This document shows, piece by piece, positions 1 to 10,200 of a stretch of 64,000 nt of DNA. This DNA is from Symbiodinium microadriaticum (lineage: Eukaryota; Sar; Dinophyceae; Suessiales; Symbiodiniaceae). The stretch lies in assembly GCA_001939145.1 (NCBI GenBank), contig LSRX01000787.1, forward strand, positions 184,106-248,105, given 5' to 3'. The number at the start of each line of letters is the position of its first letter. Positions within the stretch are counted from its first letter, which is position 1. The position numbers and the translations under genes were made by a program. The notes under the pieces were generated by a model that was not told the DNA's origin, did no database searches, and worked only from the letters and a program-made list of their open reading frames with translations.

Positions 1-1429
1 TATGAAGGGCATACATGCAGAGAGTATCAAAAATGTAAATAAGCATTGCTGTGCAATGCAGTGCATGTGTTTACCCGGTTGTTTTGCCGAGAAGACTTGC
101 TGCTTGCGTTCTGCCAGCGGCCGCTAAGTTCTGCACGCCTGGCAGCAGACAAAACGACTGGGTTATTTGCATGGTTGGTAGTCATACAGCCCTCCGGACC
201 AGCCTAGCAATTTCTCTGGAACGCAGACATGCATCGCGCTAATGATCCACTAATGTGGCTCTGCGAGCCAGATTCACTCCAGATTCCCCTATGCTGGGCT
301 TCGTGCAGGATTGTGCAGCAGGCACGGCCTGGGCTGAAGCCGTACTGGCTCAGCCCAGATTCCCTGAGGTGCCCCGTGACGGATAGGAACTGGTAAGCAA
401 ATCTTCGAATTTCATGTTGTGTAGTTGTTGCAGGCATGCGGCATTGCTGCTGCATGCACACCGCCTTTCGCAGGTACGCCGTTCTGCAGATCCAAGCCGG
501 CTGCAATCAGTACAGGCGCCGTGATCCGACTTTGCTTCCATCTGTTCTGCGGGGCTCTTGATTTTTCGTGCAAGGCTTCTACTGGATTCCTTCCTGCAAT
601 ATCTCAGAGCATCTGAAGAAGAGGACCGGCAGAGCGGCGGTTCTTTGTTTTCGTGCTTCAGTTGCCCCATGTCAGCCGAAGGAGTTCCTGAAAGGCCCAT
701 GTGCGCCTCCGCGCGATCGCGGAGGTCCGTGATCTCTGGTTGAGGGAGATCATGTCTGATGTGTGTTGGCAAATGTCCGTCTGTTTTGGTTGGTGCTGTG
801 GGAGCTTGCACGATGTAACAGCCATTACTCAGGTGCAGAATGCCCCATTTGCTTGGAGCCACTTTGCAGGCCCTCGTGCGTCCTGTTGTTGTGCTTTGTA
901 GCAGTCTTGCTTACCCTTGCAGACAGGTCCGTTAGGACTGCTTCTTGCTGAACATGCATCTCCCCGGGTGTGCACGCATGGTTTCTATTATTTTCTCATG
1001 CTTTGGAGTGTTGCAGGATGTGTACACTTCGACATCCCTGCTCTGACAGGTCTACCCCAGTGGCTTTTGTGGATGCAGCTGATGCTGCTGTTTGCCTACA
1101 CCTGCTTTGCAGTAAGTGTGCGCCATCCTGACGTGGTTGGCCGCACGGGAGCCGCAGAAAGGGCCGGGGCCCATGACTTGCTCTTTCGGTCCGGCCAGGC
1201 GAGGCTACACATCATCCACCAACACGCAGGGGGAAGCCTTGAGGCAGCTGCCTCGGCCAGCGAAAATGGGGAAGAACATGAGAATCAGGTTGTTGTTTGA
1301 TTGAGTAGATGAGATAGCGGAAGTCTCCGTGCGAGATGAGTGCTAGGTGCCCCGAATGCCGGCGACATGCCATCACCATGAGGCAGCTTCCTTCGCTTAG
1401 CGAGGAGTGGTCCGCTCACTTGACACGTC
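1..1429. other. No supportable gene; scattered short frames
   Basis: I see no exon chain here that I can defend. A + strand frame near 1010-1130 (preceded by a TTGCAG acceptor-like site) encodes a hydrophobic stretch around LPQWLLWMQLMLLFAYTCFA and could be an upstream exon of the gene at 1466-2041, but phase and donor are unresolved. The remaining frames on both strands have no recognisable domain. Confidence 0.4.
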
Positions 1430-1465
1430 CTCCAAAGCTTCTCCGCACTTGTCCTTACTCCTCGC

Positions 1466-2041
1466 ATGGAGGACCCGCTGCGCTGGTTCGAGTTTTTGGC
1501 TTCGGACACAGTCAGTGTCAACGGCAAGGTTGTCTTTTCCTGAGATTTTTTCGATCAAGTCGTACTCGTAGTTTTGTAGGTGTGCCACAGTTTGCATCAG
1601 ACCACATTGGCGCTGGGCCCAGGCCAAATCGATGTTGCTTCGGACGTTTGGAACTCAAGGGCCACTCCGGCTCAAGCGGTTCAATATCTGCAGTGCGCAT
1701 GCCATCCCGCAAGGATTTCTTCCATTCTTCCCGTCGAGGCAGATGCCATAGAGGTGAGGTTCTCTGCATCGGAAAAAGCGTGTAGCGAACCTTGTGAAAT
1801 GTTGAGGCGGGTGGAGTGGGCACAGAGTTGAGCCAGGAGGTCTCCATCTCAACCACTGCTCACTGCACTGCGATGTGCAACATGTTGCCAACCTGCGATT
1901 ACAAAGCACATCCCGTCTTCCAGCAAGGTAAGTGCATCTGACTTCCTTACCCATGAGCTTTTTGCCACCGCCTTGGTTGATGCGTGTCAAGACAAGGAGC
2001 TTGCATCAGGCCCAGATGCCAAGCAGTGGACACCCGGCTAA
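1466..2041 (+). CDS. Hypothetical protein, three-exon chain
   Basis: Product not recognised. Three segments join in phase 0 with AG|G junctions: 1466-1528 (starts ATG, begins MEDPLRWFEFLASDTVSVNG), intron 1529-1579 (GT-AG, 51 nt), 1580-1753 (58 codons, ends VEADAIE), intron 1754-1927 (GT-AG), and 1928-2041 (begins VSASDFLTHELFATALVDAC, stop TAA). The frame is open upstream of the ATG to about 1425, so the ATG may be internal and earlier exons may exist. The exon frames have ordinary globular composition, while the opposite strand is Arg/Ser/Cys rich, which favours this strand. The second intron is also open in frame for 26 codons, so retention is possible. No domain is named. Confidence 0.5.
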
Positions 2042-2266
2042 GGTATGGGTTTGGCGGAATGTGCAGGCACTTTTGTCCGTTGTTATCCTGGTTTGTGATG
2101 TGTGCAAGTTGCTAAGTGTCGTCCACTTTCAGGAGCACCTCCGATGCATGAAGCTTGGACACCCCCCAGACCTTGAAGAGCGAAGGGTCTGGGGCCTCAC
2201 ATGCTCGTCACATCCCGAACGTGAAACTTTGCAGCGATCTGAGGCATGGTTCAAGTGTGGCTCTGA

Positions 2267-2418
2267 GATCCCGAAGAGCTCTCTTGCGAAGTCTTCGACT
2301 CTGAAGCGGAGGTATTGGAATTTGTCAGAGAGCGGCAGGCTTTCGCGAGCCGAGGCCAGGAGCCAAGAACGCGATCCGAAGCTTGCGCCCCGTCTCTAGG
2401 CCCTTTAGTTGTCCGCTG
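2267..2418 (+). CDS. Possible exon, unknown protein
   Basis: A + strand frame after an in-frame stop at 2264 reads DPEELSCEVFDSEAEVLEF and ends at TGA 2416-2418. Its acidic helical composition looks coding and it follows the hypothetical gene closely, so it may be a separate small gene or a further exon. The splice acceptor is not clear. The other frames through the same DNA are less protein-like. Confidence 0.3.
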
Positions 2419-2751
2419 AAGGTGCTGCGGGCGATCCTCCGCTCTTTTCGGGTGAGCTCGACGGACAGGCAAGTGTGCGCATGTGGCATTCCTCAGCCTT
2501 GAATTTCAATGTCTGCCGGTGCAGGCAGAAGTTGCAGGAGCTGTCCGTGACCCAACGTTTACAGAGTGTGGGAGACGAAGCATGCGCACACGGGCCGGAG
2601 GCGAGCAAGAGTCGACAAGGTTTGGGATCTCTGGCGCCTTGGCTGGGCTCAGACTCGCCTTTGCGGTGTTGCTCCTGCCCGGTGTCTCTGGATTTCGGAG
2701 GCATTCGAACCGCCTGGCCGTGCTGGGGCCTTTGTTCAGATGGCATGTGTA

Positions 2752-2806
2752 GGGAGTGTAGGGTACGGTAGGGTACGGATGGTACGGATGGTACGGCGGT
2801 GGTGGT
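2752..2806. repeat. Degenerate GGTACGGAT tandem repeat
   Basis: A run of roughly 9-10 bp units built on GTAGGGTACG and GGTACGGAT followed by GGTGGTGG. It is short, imperfect and lies outside any supported exon. Confidence 0.7.
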
Positions 2807-4551
2807 GGCCTGCAGTTGCATGTTGCAAGGGATGACACTGCTTAGACAACATGAACCTGAAATGCCCCTTGCCTAAGGCAAGGACACGCTGATCCCAACT
2901 TTGTATCATGCGAGGAGGCTGCCAGAAGGCTGCTCGATTGAACTGACCAAGCCAGCGTCTGCCAGTTCGCAAGAGACGGTGGCTTTGGGGATTTGCTGAA
3001 CGAGATGTTCGGCTTGGATCCTGGAGGCTGGTTGTGAAGGCAGCGGTCTCTCTTCAGACGAAGTCCCGTGCTAGGGCATGATCTGCACCCAGCGCCACCT
3101 GTGGAGGCACAGCTTTGCTTCGCATTTCTGCCAGTGCCTGCATTCTGCTCATCTCGATATGTGTGGGGGCACAGGGGGGCTGGAAGCCAGCTCCTTGACG
3201 AACGCTCAATAATTCAGATTACAGTCGGAGTTCGTCCCAAGTCCAATCGGAATTGGTCAGAACTGAAAAGCACCAAAGTCTCGACATGCCTCAACACTCT
3301 CACGGTGCACCAAAGGTGACACGCGATGTCCAGTCATTACCGTAGCGAGACTTGTGCGCTGCCTTGACCCTGCCCATCACTGGGCACACATTGCCTCAGG
3401 GGACGGAGGGGTGGAAACGTAGATGTGGATCTCCTCTGGCGCTGTTGGCCTTCCCAAGACGAGCCCCGATTTTCCGGAACGGTCTGCCCCTCGAGCTCAA
3501 ACAGGCTTCAATCCCTTCCGCCTCACCTGCAGCCCCGAGGACTCAACTTCTCGCGCTCTTGCGGCCAATCACAACATTGAAGTCGTGTTCCCACGATAAG
3601 CATCCTGCGCAATAGTTGTCAGAGGGTGCAGAGCACTTCCATGTCTCTCAACAACTCAACAGGCTTCCGGTGTCTCACGTCGACATGCTGGTCAGCGGCG
3701 GCAGCCTCATGGCGCGCCAAGTCCTCGAGGCCTGAACGGCACATTCGAACTATGACTGTGCCATACTGTGCGCATAATTATGATATTAATGTCAGTGCTG
3801 TAGGCACCACAGGGTTGCTAACGTGTTTCTAGATTCTAGATGCTGCACAGAGGCATCGAATCTAAGTTTCGAGAGGGCGGGCTGCTTCTGACTGCGAAGA
3901 TATGCCTGCATAGTATACTTGCAAAGCTCAAAACCCACATCGATGTAGGTTGATGGCCTGACAGAAGGGCACCTTGAGGACTATACTGTAGACGCACGAT
4001 GACAGTATGTGGCCATGAGAGCTTCGTGAGAGGTTGGCGTCCTGCTGCTCTCTGGGAGGGTCGCCCAGGCCGCAGAAGGCTTTGCAACAGAGTCTTTCGT
4101 AAGGCGACGTGCTCACCTGCACAGGCTCCGCTGGACATCTGACCCGGCCACTTCCAGGCCCCACAGCCTTTGCGTGGTGCGCTCGGAAGTAATGCCAGCA
4201 ATCTGCCAGCAAGAGCTTCACCGGACTGAGGCAGACCGGCTCAGCCGGGGACGGGCCGCCGCCTGATTTGGAGGTGCCGCTGCAGCCTCAAAAGCAAAGT
4301 CGGTCCAATAGAATGTTATCAGCAGGGCCGTGAATCACCGCCAAGGTCCGAGACGGTAGCACCTCCCGGCATGCTAGAGGCTTCACCTCTTGCTAGGACC
4401 TCAGCGCGTTTCGGCTCTTGAGGAACCCGTTTGGGCTGTAGTAGGGTGGCATCTTGCGAACCTTGGGTGATGGACAGCAGCCGGTGTTGAAATGAGTGCA
4501 GGGCCGATCTTGACCTAGGACCTAGGACCTAGGTGATGTCGACTGCGACTA
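2807..4551. other. Intergenic or intronic, nothing firm
   Basis: No exon chain is supported. A + frame starting after CAAG at about 2881 (DTLIPTLYHARRLPEGCSIE) looks weakly coding but has no partner. A three-copy CCTAGGA direct repeat sits at 4512-4533. The rest has only short frames on both strands. Confidence 0.4.
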
Positions 4552-5555
4552 TCAATGCAACGGTATGGTCCGACATGGGTTTGAGGGGATTTGAACGCAT
4601 CCTATATAAATCCTAGAGCATTGTGCCGTCCAGGGGAAGGGTCTCTTCGGCTTTGCTGGGAAACGGCCAAGCCATCTGTCAGCAGCACACAGCCGGCTTT
4701 CTTGGAGGAAACGTGCGACACTGTAGGTCTTGCACATCTTCGACCCTTTCCTGCACATAGTGCCAGCAGCCTCAGCTTCTTACCTGCCCGCGGCCGCAGA
4801 GGCAAACTTAAACGTCCATCCTGGAAATCGATGTAGAAAGTAGCTGAGGGAAACAACGTCGTCGTCAGCGAGTTCATCGCCCCACTCCTCTGAAAATAGT
4901 TTCGAAGAATCAAGAGACAGCGTGTCAGAGGAATCGCTTCTGAAGCTTGTTTTCACACGTCGGCCTCTGCAGCAAACCAACCTTGCTTGGCAACTTGAAA
5001 GTCGCGTGCATCGTCGCAGGAGGGGTCGGAAGCACCACTACCCAGTGGTGACAGGCGAGCGACCGGGGGATGAGCTCCGGGATATTCCGACCCATGTGGC
5101 TGACAGTCCTCGAACCTGCCCACCCAGCAAAGAGTTGAGTCTGAAGCAATGCGAGGAGTCCGCTGCCTATCTTCGCGACAAGCGAAGAGGCTCAAAGCTT
5201 GCCTTTCGTTAGTTCCAGTGAAGCCCTTTTCTTCCGCCGTCTCACTCCAGGCTTCAGAAATTTTGCATGAGTCTTCACTACGCCACAGCGCATGGCACCA
5301 AGCTGCTTCTGAGCCCTTGAAATAACATGCCATCATAATGTCTTGGGGACGCAGAAGCGCAGGTCGTGAGCTTGTGAATACCGACAACAGTGAACCTCGT
5401 TTCACCGCTCCAGCACTATAGAAGCCCAGTCCGACTTGCAAACGAGATTGCTGGAAGGCTTGCTTCAGAATTCTGTCTTGTTCTTTGAGCTCATCCCATG
5501 GACCTTGCATCAACACCGGACTTGTTTCAGCAGTCGGTAGCGAGCCCGAATTCAC
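4552..5555 (-). CDS. Hypothetical protein, multi-exon
   Basis: Product not recognised. Read on - from high to low coordinates, a long exon (about 5520-5180) contains WDELKEQDRILKQAFQQSRL and FYSAGAVKRGSLLSVFTSS. A second (about 4970-4791) contains SDTLSLDSSKLFSEEWGDEL and ends GGC AG before a perfect GTAAG donor. A third (about 4739-4552) starts after TGTGCAG, restores phase 2 and reads KGSKMCKTYSVARFLQESRL to a stop at 4552. The last junction is phase-consistent; the first-to-second junction is not resolved and may hide another exon near 5000-5140. The second exon is Ser/Asp/Glu rich. The gene runs opposite to the BBS1 gene downstream, so the two are divergent. Confidence 0.5.
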
Positions 5556-6345
5556 ACTTTAAACGGATGGCAGTTGGTGCTCTGTTTTCTTGCTGGCTTG
5601 CTCGGGCATGTACAGGAGTCTTGTACAGAGCAGGAAGACAGGAACGAGTCGAGACGAAGATGGCGAGCGGTCGAGAAATGGAGTCAGACTTGTGAAGCTT
5701 TTCAAAGTCGCCTCTAGAAAGTGCAGCCATTTGAAGTCAGACTTGATCGGCCGTTGCCGTGCGCAGATCGAGCCAATCCACGAACGTAAACCAACACCAG
5801 TACATATGGCAGACAGCGAGCATGATGCGGATCGCTCCATCTTGAGGTTTCGCGCAAATCAGACGCATCATGAACCTGGAGTAGATGATGGGCATACAGA
5901 CACTGGCCTCTAGCCTTCAGTTCAGCGACAAAAGCGCATCATCGGGCACTTTCATGGCTAAAAGCGCCACGGGTCCCGTTGTGCCGTTCCAGATTTCACG
6001 AGGCCTGTTCATGTGAAGCCTTTGCTCGTCATTGTGTTTCTGTCAAGCAGCACTTGCTCTGCAGCTGTCACCGAAACCAGGGACAGGGCTTGCGTCTTCT
6101 ACTCAGCGTCTCCTGGCATTTCACTTTACGGACAGGTCAATCGGTTGCTGCCACCGTTTGCTGATTTGTCAAAACGCACTGGCGCTCAGTGTCAGAGTCC
6201 AGACTTCCGCACTTTGATACATCGCAGTCTTGGACAGCCTGCAACTGCTTCCAAGCAATGGCATGTTGGATGCCCATCCAGGATGCACCATGCATCCCTT
6301 GAAAGCAGAGCTTGAAGCGGGAGGTTTGCATGTCAACATACCCAG

Positions 6346-6930
6346 TTAAAGAAATTCCGGGATCATGAAGCTTGTCTTGAGACCTACGGGCGAGGGCGTG
6401 TCCTGCATGCCCATGGGGCCTGCCACGCGCACGAGTCTGTCTGTCGGTTCGCCTGCCTGTTTGACTGCCTGTGCGAGGGAAGCCTCGGGAAACTCCAGAC
6501 TAAAACCCCAATCGGCCGATGTTGCCTGGACCTTTTTGGCAAAGTCGGGCATGATCAGGCCGAGGCCGGTGAGGAACAAGGCGAAGACGCAGGGACATAC
6601 TACAAGTTGTTGAAGCTCAGGTGTTGTCCAAGAGCCACCTGAAAAGCCTGTCTTATCTCCTACAAGCATTTGCATGATCTTACTCAAGAGGGTCTGATCT
6701 TCACGGCTCCAGCGGGACCTGGCGAAAGCAATTGAGAAACCTGTCGCTTCCAGCGACACCGGGACAGTTTGCCAGGAAGCGTATCTCTTTTCTCGCTGCG
6801 CTTCTCAGGCCCGGCGTGGGCATGGACGGCGCAGGACTGGGCTGCAGCACGGTGCACGATGCAATTCCCCACCCAGTAATGGCCGGCGCGTCTTCTATGG
6901 CCGAAACGGCCAACCTGACGCCGGTCGCAG
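6346..6930 (-). CDS. Hypothetical protein exons, possible membrane segment
   Basis: Unrecognised. On - an exon starting after GCGTCAG near 6930 contains VSAIEDAPAITGWGIASC and LRSAARKEIRFLANC and reaches a CAG|GTCCCG donor near 6725. A second block (about 6640-6346) has a hydrophobic run (VVCPCVFALFLTGLGLIM) followed by PDFAKKVQATSADWGFSLEF and ends at a stop at 6346. The phases of the two blocks do not join directly, so either an exon is missing or one block is spurious. The + strand here also has an open frame (6732-7103), so strand is not certain. The position suggests a divergent neighbour of BBS1. Confidence 0.35.
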
Positions 6931-7246
6931 TGCTTCGGAAGCGGCAAGAGAGCTTATTGGCCAGCCATGCTTTGGGTTTTCATGGCACTACGAGGATCAG
7001 ATGCCAAGGCCACCCTTTCAGCACCGCTGCTGCCGTGAAAGTGATTTCGTTCATGATCGGCTGCTGTCAACGGGAAAGATTCAGATCGTGTCGATGTTTG
7101 TGATATGGGACTGCAGGCTGCGAATGAACCGGAGAAGAAGAAATGCCCATGGTTAGATGTTCTGCGCTTAGCAAGTTGGGAAGTGGAGCTCCGTTGACGA
7201 TGGCACGCTGTAGCTAATGCAGACCTCTCCGCGCTGGTTCTCAGGC

Positions 7247-10200
7247 ATGGCACGACCCAGTGGCTGGAATGAGCTGCTATTCGCAGATGGCCCAAGCCGT
7301 CTGAAGACACCTCGTGCCCCATGGCATCCCGAACGTGAGGTCGTTCCTGTGCCTTGCCGACCTGGCCGCTGATGGCGATCACCGCCTTGTGATGGCACTG
7401 CTCTGAGAGAGAAGACAGCGAAACACTCGACCGCTGTTGTGCTGCGTGTGTCCCGTGTGTGTCCCGTAAGGTGGACATGAAGAAGCGAATTCGCATGTAC
7501 AAGGTGGACACAACTTGCCGTCTCCTGTGGCCCGTGTTCATTGTCGTGCTTGGAATCCAGGGGACGACTATCCAATGGGAGCACAAGCTGCCGGATGTGC
7601 CCTGTGCTGTGCAGTCCTTCTACCACGAGGCCCCCAGCTGCAGCTCCACAACATGCCTCTCAAGCATGGTTGCACGTGGCGGCAGGCTGGACATCCACCG
7701 ATTCCCACCCTGGCCGTCGCAAGCGGACACCGGGTGCCTTTGAACGGAGAGAATTTGCGATTGTTGGTGCTCCTGTGTTTCGACTTGGACAGCAACATGG
7801 AACGACGAGGTCTTGATCTTTCGGAACATGCGGCCCTCGATGCAGCATGAGGCTCAGGACACTGCTACAGCATAGTGAGGGATGTAGGTGCCAGGAGTGC
7901 ATTGCAGCGTGCATTGCATTCTTCAGGTACAGGCTGCCAGCTTTGGAGATCGATCCAGTCGAGAAAGACATCTGGCAGGCTGGCTTTGAACCTCCGTGCC
8001 TGCGTGAGGCTGTGAGCTGCGTGCCGCAACAGGACCTGACCCAGGACGGAGCTGATGTCCAAGCGGGCTTCGACAAATTGAACGCGGCTCGCCTGGAGCT
8101 CAGGCTAGTGACCCCGATGGTCAGAGCCGTTCTTGTCAGAATTGACAGGTGAAAACGGAACAGCCTTGTCCAACCAGTCGATTGACTTTCTTGCCGTGGA
8201 GGCTACTCCAGGGAGCCTTGATTTTGCGGCAAAACTCGGCCCATCCGCTGCTTGCCAGGACCTGGAGTCACAGACAGAGTACGTCCGTGCGTGCAGGCCT
8301 AACGAGGACCTCTTCTCTTGTGCAAGAATATGCCAGTCTATGCATCACTCAGTAGTAGATACGGCCTTTTTTCTGCCTCCAGACTTGATGCCATCCGGTG
8401 TGCGTTGCTGAGTTGAGACCTGTTCGAGGACCATCTGCTACAGCAACAGACTGCGATAACATGCATGGAGGCCACCTGATTTCTACAACAGCCCTCTTTT
8501 TTTCACTGATTCCTTCGACTTTGGAGGGACCTTGCCGTGAGGATCGGAGAGGAAACGAAAATCCCTCCCAGGTCCTGAAGCAGAACATGGATGAGCCAAC
8601 TGCTGTGGGAGTCCCAGGGGGTCTGAAATTCTGAGGAGATCTCGCCGTGGGCGACAGAGAAGCACCACACAACCCCAGACTTTGCATCCCACCCTCTGCA
8701 TTGTCACGCAAGCAGGCTCTCTGAGCTTGCGGGAGTTGTCGTTTACACACCTTCTTCCTCTCTAGTGTTCAGGCGGGTCAACAGGCGACTTCGGGCCCAA
8801 TCTTTAGGTCTCCCTGCCATGAAGGGTTGCATGCAGGGGGGGGCCTCTGCCCCCCGCTCGGAGGTGTTGTCAGGCAGTGTGATATCTGTCAAGTGCTCCA
8901 AGGAGCACATTGTCTCTGCGATGTTCCCAAAAGCTTTTTCTGCTGCCTTAGAGCTTGCCATAAAGCGCGAGTCTTCATGTCTAGGATCGGATGCTGTCGT
9001 TCGTTCAGACCAGCTCGCGCTGCTCCCTTGCTGTTCCGACCGTGATCTAGCTTTAGCCCAGATCTCAAGGGTTCGCATCATCGTGCGATGCACCGTCCGG
9101 TGAGGATAAAGAGCAGGGCATTGTAATGTTGGATTTTCTGAGCTGCGGAGGGCTCTGCACTGAAGTTTGGGACTCAGGAGTGTGGGACTAAACCTTCCGG
9201 CCTAAAGAGAACCACGTGTTCATCCGAAGCATAAGCCTCTCGTCGGCTGCTGCAGAAAACGGCCTGCGAGCCTAAGGGAGCTTGACGGTTTGCAGAAGCC
9301 AGACTACAAGTCTTCCCGACAAAGATCTCAGCGGAAGCCTACTGTAGAAAACACGAGAATTCCCCGTTTGAGGTCAGCATGTTGGTGATTGGCACCGAGA
9401 ACAGGACAGTCCTTTCCGATGCGCAAGCAAGGCTTTTCAGCACTGCTTGAAGTGGGTTTGGGACAAATCATGCGAGGATGATATACATCCTGAACAGCTC
9501 CGCTCTGGAGATTGCAGCCAAGGCCAGTCACACAATCGCGCACGTGTGGTTTGAATATGTTGTACTTCGAGAGGTGGGAGGGAGTTTTCCTGTGGCTTTT
9601 GTGCGGGCAGGTGAAGCTGGAAGCAGTCCCTACATTCATTTCCGTACTGGGACTCTTCGACGTAGAGTACAGGCCCACGTTCGAGCCGGCTCTGCTGGAA
9701 TTCAATATACGTGGAGTCAGTTGCGAACCTGCAGGATAACTGTGGCATGTCGGGATGGCAATATCTACACCGTCAAGAATGGACAGGCGCATGACGATGC
9801 AGAGACACCGCTGCGATTTGCTACTTGTTACGTGCTCTGTGGAAGCCAACTCCCTAGCATTCCCTAGCCTTGCAATTCGGTCACAGGTGCTGAGCAATGT
9901 AATTGAACTGGAGACGCAGCCGGTCGGACTAGTCCGATTTGTCCCGCCCTCGGACTTTGCAAGGATGTGTCTTGCATGTGCCTAACGTATCTATGGCTGG
10001 TGGTGGCTGCTTAGGACAAAAACGTCTATGTTGGCTGCATGGACAATGTCGGCTTCTGAGAGCTTGGCTGCGTTTCATGAGATCCCATGTTCAGCATCTT
10101 ATGTAGTAGTGACACCTCGAGGTAATCCACTGTTTCCACTTCAAGGGCAAGAAAAATCATTCGATATATTTGCGCGGCGCCAATGACGTCACGTGTGATC

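Noticed and set aside
6954-7586. 210-codon - strand ORF
   Set aside because: It is antisense to BBS1 exons 1-3, which match the family and splice in phase; its own sequence is Ser/His/Arg rich with no domain.
8743-9103. Protein-like frames on both strands (116 and 112 codons)
   Set aside because: They lie inside the 768 bp BBS1 intron between 8604 and 9373; neither has splice partners.
9328-9897. 189-codon - strand ORF
   Set aside because: Antisense to four BBS1 exons (9373-9786) whose order and phase match the family.
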